DNA of 64,000 bases from Pholiota molesta (Eukaryota; Basidiomycota; Agaricomycetes; Agaricales; Strophariaceae): the NCBI GenBank assembly GCA_014925825.1, contig JACGCK010000012.1, positions 496,001-560,000 on the forward strand, given 5' to 3'. Of the stretch, positions 1 to 10,806 are shown in pieces. Under the pieces are notes generated by a model, which was not told the DNA's origin, did not search any database, and worked only from the letters and a program-made list of their open reading frames with translations. Every line of letters starts with the position of its first letter. Positions within the stretch are counted from its first letter, which is position 1. The position numbers and the translations under genes were made by a program.

Positions 1-2
1 GA

Positions 3-515
3 CTCTCCAGTCGCAACAAAGTTGTGCCCGAAGAACAAGCAGAAACGCTCGATTCGGAGGACGAAGCATTGCCAATGTACCTTGCCGATCGTGTTCGGAT
101 GCAACCGTTCGCGATGAAGGTCTTCTTTTCTGGGGTTTATGTTATTTCTGGGGCGGGGTTTATTGTTTATTTGCTTGCTCAAAGGGCACGAGTTTTGCGC
201 ACAGTCACTCTTGCGAGACCTGGTTCGGGCCCTAACGCAAAACGTTCAGGAACGCTTTATTTCCAAACTGCAGTTCACCCAGCTGGATACGGTATCGCGT
301 TCCCTATAAATGACGTCTCAATCGTCAGAACAGACATACCTTCGAAATTCATCCTTCGCGTCACTGGGCTGGGTGGATGGGAACTAAACGTGAACGGAGC
401 TACCATCAATGGAAAAACGATGCCAAAAAATAAAATTGATGATTCCCGCGTGGCTATGCTTCGCGCATGGAATGCTATAGGTGGTCGTGTTGGGATTCCA
501 AAAGCGAAAACATAA
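3..515 (+). CDS. TMEM223-like membrane protein, 3' part only
   Basis: The reading frame is open from the window edge and stops at 513-515, so the start lies upstream. No ATG is visible in frame at the edge. The visible part has one hydrophobic segment (VFFSGVYVISGAGFIVYLLA, about residues 40-60 of the visible piece). A basic stretch (RARVLRTVTLARPG) follows, and then a soluble tail. The order membrane segment, then R-x-V-L-R-x-V-x-L, then a beta-rich tail with an LxVxG motif near the end resembles TMEM223, a mitochondrial inner-membrane protein linked to complex IV assembly in animals. That assignment rests on pattern resemblance only. A different small fungal membrane protein is possible. 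Confidence 0.45.
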   Translation, partial: LSSRNKVVPEEQAETLDSEDEALPMYLADRVRMQPFAMKVFFSGVYVISGAGFIVYLLAQRARVLRTVTLARPGSGPNAKRSGTLYFQTAVHPAGYGIAFPINDVSIVRTDIPSKFILRVTGLGGWELNVNGATINGKTMPKNKIDDSRVAMLRAWNAIGGRVGIPKAKT

Positions 516-1262
516 AATCGTTTTTCGAAATATTATTGGACATGGCTTGGTGAGCAATTCTTCATTTGTCCTCATCTATTGCAATGAAATTCACTCTATG
601 CCTACCTGCGGCAGATATCATATCTTCCATTGGCCTTCATACCCGGCTTAACGATACCAATTTTCAGGATAATTGGAGTTGTCAGACTTGGCAATTGTCA
701 TAGTCTGATTCGCTACACTGGCATGCCCTGCACGACAGTGCATGATACGGTGGCTTTTTACATATGAGGCGACACCAATGATGTAGTGTAATCTTAGGGA
801 TTCTTCGAACACTATTTAATATTGATCTAAATTGAACATAGAGGTTTTCTCATGCATGATCATGAAAGAATTGTTGAAGTCGAGCAGTGGCACAACGTAG
901 CTCGGTCGGCAATGGGCGTGGGAACATGCTTTGACGCGTCGACAATGATGTGAAATCTCTTTGCCACTGTGCGAAACACCATTGCAGGCAGCTTTGCCAC
1001 CTACCACTCGGTTTTCACTACCGGGAAGGCCAAGGTGCTACTGTCCTCGTCTCATCGCCTTTATTGCTTTGTAGAACAACAGGTTCTGTCTTAGCCCTCC
1101 AAACTTCGATTCTGCGGTACAACTTCCTCCAACTGCTGAAATGTCGGCGTCACCACATTCCTTGACCTTCTCTTCTTCCGTTCAACAATCTCTCAACCAA
1201 ACGTCAAGAGAAACTCTCTGGGATCTATCCAGCTACCCCTTCCTAGCGGCCTGAATGCCCCC
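516..1262. other. intergenic, no gene seen
   Basis: About 750 bp between the TMEM223-like gene and the DHHC transferase. Only short chance frames occur on either strand. It presumably holds the 3' end of the first gene and the promoter of the second; no specific element was recognised. Confidence 0.5.
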
Positions 1263-3928
1263 ATGACCCAGCGAGCACCTCTAATTGTGGCTCCAAGCTC
1301 TCCCGGACCCAGTAGTCCTCGCGGGTTTACTTCTGTTGCAAGACCTCCGGAAACCTATCAAGGCCATTCATCGACTATTCAAGCCACCTTTTCGCCCCCT
1401 AATGCGCCATCCACTGTTCATAGGTCTACGCATACAGGTGGCATCCAGCCATCAGCCGCGTTTTTTCGTCCCTCAAGGCCAACATACCAGCCTCAATATT
1501 CCGGCCTAGCTCCCTGAATCCATGAGCGCACCCCCTGATGACCATTTCCAACTTGCACCCATAGCCACCCACTACGACTCGGACGATCACCACATTGCAG
1601 AGAGTATAGCAGGCGGGAATGAAAGCGAGCAGGAGCAGCAGTTTATGACCCTGAAAAGGATCAAGCAAAGTCGCGAGCCGCTCTTGCCAGGTCCTCATGG
1701 CCTTCCGCCAAGACCATCTATGACTGCATCTAATTCGATCCCAGTGTCTCCTGCTTCCCGTATGGTAAGGCATAGTCTTGATCGTGTCCTGAGCATCAGT
1801 CGGGGACTCAGCTTCGATTCAATGCGCAAGTCCAATAGCACCCGTGCTGCGACGGACGTCCAAACTTTGAGAGCAAATTGAGCGATGAGGAAAATGGGTA
1901 CTTGCCGACGAATTACAATGGACCCACCGATCCCGAGCTTATATCTGCAGCTTCCCCTTCCCCTGATCCGTCGTTTATCCCTACGCCTCCCCGACGGCGG
2001 CCTCCTCTATCTGCAGTACCCTTTATCGACCCCGCGACAGGGCAAGCTGTCCGCAAGTACCAAACCCACCCTTCAAGAAATCAATTCATGTGCGATGGGA
2101 GGATGCTCACCGGTGGGGACCAACCATGGGCGTTCATTGCGTCTCTCGGGCTATTGTTTGCTATTGCCGGTGTCTGGTTTGGGACAACCGCGGTGTGGTG
2201 GTGGCACAATGAAAGCCCCGCAGTGGCAGCGATAGGTGCCTACCTCGCACTGCTTACCATTTCCACAATGTTCGCCACGGTGAGTCTGTCTGCTTTCTTG
2301 GGTATCAATAGAACTGACTAAGTCTGTGAAAAGGCAACTACTGATCCAGGCATCCTTCCCCGCAATTTAGATCCAGATCCTCCTTACCCAGCAAGTTCCC
2401 CTTCTGATGGCAGCAATCGTGCTCCCATGCCTCGTGATCTCAAGGTTCGAACGGATGTGTGAGTGAACCTATGGTATTTTCATCGACTTGCACTAAACAG
2501 ATGCCAGTGTCCGGGTGAAATATTGCCCAACGTGTAGGACTTATCGTCCTCCTCGGTCAAGTCATTGTAAGATGGTACGTTGTTCGTCATTTGTTACAGG
2601 TACACGGTGGAGTCATAATACCTTTTTTACAGTGTGATAATTGTGTGGATGGATGTGATCATCATTGTCAATGGGTGAACAATTGTATCGGTCGTCGAAA
2701 TTATACCACATTCTTTGCTTTGCTCCTTTCAGCCGTAAGTTGCGTTATCTCTCCCTTGAAACACATTTACTCAACGTCTCTGCTATCTGATATACCTTGT
2801 TCAATCAAATGTACAATGCGAACACTAACATGCTGACTCTATATTCCATGTATTATTCCATTATTACGTTTTCCCTCCAGACGACCACACTCGTACTCAT
2901 CATTGTGACTTCTGCCCTGCATTTATTCTTCCTGACACGGAGGGAGCATGTGGAGTTCAAACATGCTCTTGGCCAAGGCGCAGGAAGTGCGGTGGCGTTC
3001 TGCATGTCGATCAGTGTGATATGGCCTGTCGGAGCGCTGCTATCGTATCATATGCGGGTGAGTGCTTTATTCGACGCTTTTTTGATCGTATTCTTTCCTG
3101 CATACCAAAAGAGAAAAAAGACACGACGTCCTATTTCAGTGGTCTCTAAACCCACTTATTCTGGAATCTCTCCTTCGTGTATCTTTATCATTTCTTGTAT
3201 CTAAATGGAGACATTGTACTGACATCTATTCCTGACCTCGTTGCTTTGAATAGCTCCTGCTCCTTAATATAACCACCATCGAACAGGTGAGTTTGTAACC
3301 TTTCTCTTGCAAATGAAGTATTTGGCTTTGTCTACCGGTTTCAATTCGATTTCTATCCTTCCCCACTGCGTTTTGGGGTGCTTGTAGGGCGGTCACTATT
3401 AGGCTGGCAAATGGGACTTCCTTACCCCTCCCCCCCATGCCCATCCGATCTGTCATTATCTGCCAAACGACCGGAAGCACAGCCGGTACCTTCCTCTTTC
3501 TAAGTCTCCCATTCTTTCGCTGTTCTATTCTCTCTCATTCTATTATTGTCAATGCGTGGTGTCTGTCTTGTACTGACTGAATACAATCCCTCTTCCTATC
3601 CCCGGCCAACCATCCATCCAATTCACAGATCCGAAACCAAGCGCACAAGACGCTCGTCCCGGGCCCAGCGCCCCCGAACCCGTTCTCGCACGGCGGGTGG
3701 CGGCGCAACCTGCTCGCCGTGCTGTGCCGCCCGCAGGGGTATTCGTGGCTGGACGCCGCGGCGATTGTGACGGAGGACAAGCGCGAGGTGAACCCGGGCT
3801 GCTCGAGGACCCCCGGCCGGCGGCCGCGTAGGCGCGCGGGTCTTCCATGTGGGCCCGGAAGGAGAGCTCCCGAGGGGGGTGAGTGTGTTGGGGCATGGGA
3901 GTGCGGAGTGGGAGGGCGAGAGGCGTGA
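1263..3928 (+). CDS. ERF2: DHHC palmitoyltransferase, Erf2 type
   Basis: Integral membrane S-acyltransferase that palmitoylates Ras-type substrates in the ER/Golgi. Exons from about 1878: to 2279, 2334-2458, 2508-2574, 2633-2734, 2881-3057, 3254-3286, 3629-3928. The cysteine-rich domain is complete: [17 protein letters not shown], then [20 protein letters not shown] with the catalytic DHHC at about 2658-2669. Two membrane spans precede it and two follow. The C-terminal [13 protein letters not shown] / [12 protein letters not shown] / REVNPGC region is typical of fungal Erf2. The disordered Ser/Pro-rich N-terminus (1263-1877) is spread over two frames. It needs a change near 1510-1518 and another at CC 1860-1861 (probably one missing C). 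The start is therefore uncertain: ATG 1263 or ATG 1522. The tail after VNPGC (3804-3928) is GC-rich and may not all be real coding sequence. Confidence 0.85.
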
Positions 3929-6295
3929 GGAGGACTAGGAGGGGGTGGGGGTCCGGGCGCCCACCGCGCGGTGGGCGAACCTTGGCGCAGTAGGCGGTCA
4001 TCTGCCTGACATTTAGCAGGCAGGCAGAGACGCCATGGGATGCGACGCTTCTTGGGCTGCGGCGCGTTCTCGGTTAGGGCTGTTGGGTTCGTTAAGGGCT
4101 AATGGGTGTGTGCGCGCAATCGGGGTCGGGGATAGTGTTGGCGTAACTCTGTTTTGGCACCCTTTGTTTCTCTTCTTTTTCTTTTCTCATTCCTCATTTT
4201 CCCATTTACTGCTTGGAACCGGTTTTCACTTATTTTATTCCCTTCAATTTCTGGCATTCACGTATCGTATCGTTTTTTAGGCTTCTCGGGTATCCCATAT
4301 GTGCGCTTTTCAGTATCTTGCCTTTGTTTTTCTTTCTCTTTCTTCTTCTTGAGTGGCTTAGATGGTGGCTATATGTAGGCGCTACGACCGCGAATTGGTG
4401 CTGCATAAGTAACGCTATCCTTGGAGCTATTTTTACTATGATACATAATTATACCAGCGATAGATCCTATATACCTTTTCGGGGCGTTATAATTAGCGGG
4501 AGGCGAGGGAATGGATGGAGTTGTGTAGTGTGAATGCTGCCCACGATTGAGGAGTTATTTGGGTGCTTCGAGGCTAGTGGTGAGGTGTAGCTTGAGAACG
4601 GTGTATTGCAGAATTCAGAAGCTACTTTTGAGCTACTTGGAAGATGGTAAGAATCAGATTAGAGGTTGTTGAGGCGATGATTAGGCGGATGTCCGGGAGG
4701 GATTGGGGTGTCCGAATCTATCGGGATTTGGTTTTCTCTCTTGGTTAGATAGATGAGTAACATAAGAAGTTATGTTAACATTCGTCATCTGGGGACGACA
4801 ATACATACATGGATTGATGATGAACAACGTAAGTAACGAACGTTCATTGGTATTCCCCATCCCTTCGTGCGCGTTTTCGCGCTCTCAGGCTGCTTTACGC
4901 TGTTCTAGGCCGGTGCGTTTGCTTAGTTGAGTTGGGCTGAAAGCTTGAAACCAGCGTTGGGGCTTTGTTCCTTCAAGTTCTAAGTACAGTTTCGTTGGCA
5001 GGTGATTCGCTACATGGGATGGCTCGGTGAGCGTGTACACTTACTCGAGTAGGATGATCAGTGTATGTAGGTAAGTAGGCCCAGTGCTAAACGTGGAACG
5101 GATTGTGGCAGGGCCCGCCGGCGGGGGCTGGAGGCCTGCGATTGGCGGGGGAAAGCGTAAGTTAATTCGGGATGGGAGAAATGGGTAGTTGAGCCCGGAC
5201 GGCGAATGATGGGGAGAAAAGGCACGAGAGGGTTTATTTAGAGTTGGGTCCCGGAGTGCAAGGGAATGGAATGGGGCGCGGAGGAGGAGTGCGGTGTTTG
5301 TGTATAGATAGCGTTTGCGGCCGTTATGGATGGGTTGTTGATCATCATCGTATACGTGCTCCGGATTGAGGAATGAATGGAGAGATGAATGGGACATGCT
5401 TATTTACATATCTAAGTACCCTTCGAGCGACGAGGTCTGGACTCTTGCATCTTCGAGCGTGGAACATTATTATTTTGGTATCTGATTGCAATAAATTTAT
5501 ACACTGATTGGCATGCACAGAGAACGCTCCACAGTCATGAGGCGGTGAGACCCTCAATTGGTGGTTACAATAAGCTGTCGTCTCAGCCAATCCAGGCGTT
5601 CTGTTCGAACTGTGCTCGACGTCGGAGCACGCCCACGCCAGATGCAGGCAGAAGAAGGTTATGTCGTGGATTTGGATATGTATGTGACCATTTTGTGCGT
5701 GTGGGATCTGGGGTCGGAAAGCGAAGCGGGGTGGGGTGCGTTATGCAGGCTGCGATTGGCAGGTGAATCCGTCAGCGTAGGCAGCCTGGAGGCAAGACCC
5801 TGAGGGGGATGCCCGACGAGGCCGGGGCGGTGGGAAAAGCTGCTGTGCGCGGTGTATAGCTGGGGAGATGGTAGGACGGGGATAGGGGAGGGTGGTTGGC
5901 CCGGTGAGGATAAAATATGGGGCTCTGGAGGACAGGACGATTCGATTGGACGGCGGGGGAAATGATTATGCCGCCGGAAGAGAATCCGTGCGTGCCTGTG
6001 ACGCCTGTCACGTGGGCCGCGGGACAATAATTAGAGCGGCGCGCGAAGTGGGTGGGACGGCATCAACACGCAGGCAGACGCCTGTGCTGTCGGCAACGAA
6101 GAGAGTGTGTGCTCCCCCGCCGACGGCTGATCTGAGAGGACGAACAGCGCTGCAGGTGAGTGGGCTGGCGGTGGGCGGGGGCGCAGGGCTAGTGCGAGAC
6201 AGTGACTGACTTGACTAAGCAGGTTTACGGTGAGGTGGTCACATCGGCGAGACAACGCAAACGCAAACAGTAGCTCAGAAAAAAATCATATAAGC
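3929..6295. other. long intergenic region, no gene seen
   Basis: About 2.4 kb between ERF2 and the first Zn2Cys6 gene. It has T-rich stretches around 4160-4380 and GC-rich stretches around 5550-6200, with only short, unconvincing frames on both strands. It probably holds a long regulatory region for the transcription factor; no motif can be named. Confidence 0.4.
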
Positions 6296-9200
6296 ATGGC
6301 GACTCCCCCCGCCGAGCCCAGCCCCCTCCAAGTGCCGCCCCAGCCGCTGCCGCCAACTCCGCCGCTGAAGCCGACATCCACCGCCCCCAAGAGGCCCCGG
6401 CAGAAGAAGCGCGCCGACGCCCAGCACCGTGAGTCCCCCCACCCCCGTCCCCGCCCATGCTCACCCCAAGCAGCGCCCGCACAGGCCCCCCCGCCGCCCC
6501 GCGCCCCCGCCTTCCAGTCCTACGCGCCCCCGTACCTCATGAACCCCCCCTACCCGCTCAACGGCGGGCCCTACCCCAGCACCCACAGCACCCCCAGCAA
6601 ATCCAGCAGCCAGCCCAGGCCATGTCCCCCCACCCGCCCCCGCAGTACGCCTACCCCATGCACCCCAACCCGTACTCCCACCCGTACTCCCCGTACCCCC
6701 AGTACCAGCCCGTCATGATGTACCCCCCGCCCCGCCATACCATGCAGATCGACCAGCAGCACCACGACCCCGCCGCCTCCGCCTCCTCCGCCAGCCAGGG
6801 TGCAAAGCGCAAGCGCAAGTCCCAGGGCGAGTCTGCACGCGGCGGAAAGGGCCCCGATCGCGCCTCCGACGACGACACCGCCGCGTCCGGCAGCGACGCC
6901 CCCCGCGCGAACATGTCCCAGAAGCAGGCCGCCATCGATCTCAAAAAGCGCACCAAGACGGTGCGTGTCTGCGGTGTGCCGTGTGTCTCCAATTGGCTGA
7001 TTAATTTTTGCAGCAACGGGCCTGCGACTCGTGCAGGTCGCGGAAAATTCGCTGCGATGTTATTGCTGACTCGGTGAATATCAGTGCATCTCGCCGTATG
7101 TGACCGCTCATTGTTTTTTCGTGCAGGAGCCCGCGTTGTGCCAGCACTGCAAGCAGTATGGCTTTGAGTGCACGTTTTTCTTACCCATCACAGAGACGCG
7201 CTTCAAGAAGAAGAAGCTCGAAGAAGAGGCCGCTGAAAAGGAAAAGGCCGCTGCTTCCGTCAGCGCCAAAGCAGGCCCGTCCCGCCAGGACACACAGACC
7301 AAGCGCGACATTGGTGTTTTCGGTATGTTACTACAGTCCTTCGCCCACCCCACTCCTCGTCTCCGTGTTCGGACTCACATGACGTCGTAGGGCCGACCTC
7401 TCCTGCCCACCTCTTGCACTCTCAAGCCACCATCAACTCGCGCGTCTACGAAACCTACGACCAGCGCTACCAGCACTCCTTCGAGGTCAGCAAGTCGGGC
7501 GACGGCCTCATCCAGGTGCAGAAGCCCGCGCACGACGACCCGCAGCTCGCGCACCCGAAGCAGCTGGACCTGCACATCGAGCGGGACGTCATCGAGAACC
7601 TCGTGAACGCCTACTTCGCGGACGTCGCGCCGATCCTGCCCATCGTGACCGAGGCCGAGTTCCTCGCGACGCCGAACCCCGCGCCGGTGCTCGTGTACTC
7701 GATGTGTCTGGTGGCCGCCGCGCGCCGCGAGGTGCCGCAGAAGGTGTTCGACTCGATCCGCTTTGCGGTCAATAGTGTGATCAAGGGCGAGGACGTGCTC
7801 TCGACGGCGAGCATCGTGAATGTGCAGGCGCTGCTCATCCTGTGCATGACGGGCGACTGCCACTCGCAGTATGTCCCGAACGCGCTGTCGGCGCTGTGGA
7901 TCCGCCTGGGATCCGCCATCAGAATGGTGCGTGCTTAGTATAGATTTTGGCTCTAGCTCTGGCTTTGGCTTTTGGGGTGGTGCTAAGTTTGTTTCGTTTA
8001 GGCGCAGGATCTCGGCTTGCACCGCGCAGAGTCCGTCAAGCAGAATATTGAGCTGAGAAGACGCCTTTGGGGCGCGTGTCTCATTTGCGACCGATGGTAT
8101 GTCTTACTATACTCGGCGCCCTCGATGTGATGTTGATTATGGCAGGACGAGCATCGCGTATGGCCACCCGTATATGATCGACGTGCAGGATTGCGACGCG
8201 CGTCTGCCTTCGTCCGGCGACCCGACGGATCTCTACATGGACGAACTCGTACGCCTGAGCATCATCCTCGGCCGGGTGCAGAAGACGATCTATAGGTGTG
8301 TGGCGGCTTTTCCTTGGTTTTTTGGGCCGCTTTCTGAATCTGGGGTTTTTTTCTTTCTGTGTAGTCCTTCTGGGCTTACGTTCATCAGGGATGAGCAGCT
8401 GTACGAGTTGCTTGCGGATATGCAGCAGTGGCAGGAAGGTCTGCCTGAGCACCTCAAGTTCAGAGGGCCCGACACGTCCCGCGAAGGCGGTAAGTGCCCA
8501 TTCTCGGGAACCCAATCACCTATCTCATTGCCATGTTATCTTTTCCTGGGGCAGGCCTTCTGCACCTCCTTTACTCGTGCGTCTCGATGATGTTCTGGCG
8601 GGTCTTCATGCGGATCAGCTACTCGTGCCCCGCGCACCTTAAGTTCGGGCTGACCGTCGAGCAGTGGACGGCGCTCGTGAAGATGACGGCGGAGTCGATT
8701 GACTGGCTCGATGCGAACGAGCGCGTGTATGATGTGTGGCTGCTCGTTGCGTACGCGGCGACGTCGTGTGCGCTTGTTCAGGTAAGTATCTTTTCCAGTC
8801 GGGTTTATTTCGTTCTATTACATTATCTTGTTTGAGTGAGCGTAGTGGCTGATGTGGGATTTTTATCTATTTTATAGTATCATACCTGTATCCGCCGTAA
8901 AGATGAAGAGGCCCAGGCGTCGTTGCGCAAGCTGCGTGACTGCGTTCGCCGCTGGGAGGGCGCGATATCCGCGGACCATATGTCCGCCAGACGCAAGGCT
9001 GGTCCCCTTTCCCCTCTCTCGTCCTCGAATAACTCTGTACTAACTACTCTTTTTTCGTTTGCGCACTACAGACTGCGGAGATCATAGCTCTGCTGTATGA
9101 GGCGACGCAGGACCCGCAGCCTATCGAGGCGCCCGCGCTGAACCCGACGGGCGGGGTCACCGTCAAGCAGCCTGTGCTGCTCGACTACAAGAAGGACCCC

Positions 9201-10154
9201 ACGCGCCCCGGCGGCGGTGTCTTCGTCGCCCCGCACAGCGGTGCGGCGAGTGCCTTCGGCGACGTGCTCGCGGGCACGATCATCAGCGGAAGCGCGAGCG
9301 CGGACGACGGTGAAGGGGGTGGTGGGGGTGGCGATTCTGAAGGTGAGGTGGTGTCCTTGGTGGCCGCTGCTGCTGCCACTGAGGCGTCGTTTGGTTCTTT
9401 GATGAATGAGACCGATAATAACCGTGCCCCTCCTCTTCCTGCTCCTGCTCCTTCTTCCCGCCACCCTGTGCTGTATTCGCCGTCGCCGTTTGTGAATGCG
9501 CCGCTCCCGCCGACGTCGTCTGTGCGCGACGACCGCCGGCTTTCGGCTGCCAACGTCGACCCGGACTTGATGGCCCTGTCGGCGTCTGCTGTGTCTGGCG
9601 TGTATACCCGCGATCGCGCGCCTGCAGGCAATGAGCAACAGCGGCGACAGCAGCAACAGCAGCGCCAACAGCAACAACAGCAAGGCATCCCGCCCGCGCC
9701 GCTGGTGAACCTCACCCCCCTCGGTGGTGGCCGCGACGGCGCGTACACGAACGTGAACCCGGCGATGAACCTGCAGCAGGCGCAGGCGGCGGCCGCGGCG
9801 GCGGGCGGCGCGGCGGCGAGTGTGCAGGTGATGAATGCGCTGGACGGGGCGGGCGGGCCCGGGGGCGGGGCGGCGAGCCTGGCGGAGCTGGCGAATGCGG
9901 ATGGGTTCTTGGAGGGGATACCCGGGGGGATGTTTGATTGGGGTGAGTGCTTCCGTTCCTTTTTTTGGTTTTTGGTTTGTTTTCGTTGTTGGACGGTGGT
10001 TGACTCATTTTTTTGGGGGGCAGGTCAATGGGATACTTTCTTCAGTCGAATTGGCGGTGGTGCGGCCCATATGGGGTTCCAGCAGCCGCAGCAGCAGAAT
10101 CCCCAGCAGGACGGTGAAGTGCCTTCGTGTTTGGAAAAGTTAATTCTCGTCTAG
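6296..10154 (+). CDS. Zn2Cys6 transcription factor, full-length copy (TF1)
   Basis: Nuclear DNA-binding regulator. My model has 12 exons: 6296-6428, 6485-6960, 7014-7073, 7127-7322, 7391-7926, 8002-8096, 8146-8295, 8365-8489, 8555-8781, 8878-8997, 9072-9942, 10024-10154. They sum to 1039 codons plus stop. The zinc cluster spans exons 3-4 (RACDSCRSRKIRCDV...CQHCKQYGFEC), followed by a basic/coiled linker (RFKKKKLEEEAAEKEK). The fungal-specific TF domain runs from about VNAYFADVAPILP through AQDLGLHRAES and IELRRRLWGACLICDRW. The C-terminus is low-complexity with a Q-rich tract near 9637-9683. The intron after exon 10 needs a GC donor (8998-9071). Exon 2 could also be read in the other frame up to C-run 6574-6577 (FQSYAPPYL...), which would imply a missing C there. 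The target genes cannot be read from sequence. Confidence 0.85.
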
Positions 10155-10806
10155 GACAATTTTCTCTCTCTTTCTCTTTCTCTCTCTCTCTTTCTCTCTC
10201 TCTCTCTTTAATTCTTCTTTTTCTTTTTTTCGCCCTGCTTGCTATTCGTATGAATCTGCTGCGGAAGGCGCTAAAAAAACACCAGACACAAAAAAAATTA
10301 AAACTGGACTCTTCGAATCTGTATATAACGACTCTTGAATCCAATCCCTGTTTCGGCTCATCCATCCCATCCCGCCGCGTGCGTCTCGTTCTGTATCGTA
10401 CCCCGTATTCCGTTAGCCTCTTACCAACCTCTTACTCGTATAAACGTGCTTCCTAGATACCTACGTAGTATTACTGTCTCTGTTTCCTGCTTTTGTTTCG
10501 TCTTTAATATCTATTCTTGTTTTCCTCTCCTTGCCTCTTCCGTCTCGTCTTTAATATCTATCTTGTTTTCTGATCTCGGCTTGCGTGCGGTGTGTCGAGT
10601 GTTATTTGGATTGTATCTGAATTTGTGCTTTCGATGCTGAGGGTGCAAGTTAGGCTGGTGATCGTCCCTCTTAGAGGGTGATGTCACTGATGATACTTGG
10701 ACGATACGGCCGTCAGAACGCTCGCGTGCGCTACAGCCGCGGCTGCTTAGAGTACCTCGCTCTCCCTGTACCTCCCTCCACACATACTCTACCCCTCAAA
10801 TAGATT
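10155..10806. repeat. TF1 3' flank, duplicated again after TF2
   Basis: A pyrimidine (CT/TTTC) tract at about 10160-10210 is followed by a stretch to about 10650. That stretch reappears after TF2 at about 13875-14310, with the same CT tract, the ATGAATCTGCTGCGGAAGGC block, the GTATATAAC block and the ATCTATCTxGTTTTCTGAT block. It marks the 3' part of the tandem duplication. From about 10650 to 10806 the sequence is unique and probably carries the TF2 promoter. Confidence 0.65.

Noticed and set aside
3929..6295. Hidden gene in the long gap before TF1
   Set aside because: No frame longer than about 120 codons and none with recognisable domain or splice-joined continuity.
9185..9748. A 187-codon minus frame and poly-Q region opposite it
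   Set aside because: Shadow of the low-complexity TF1 C-terminus.
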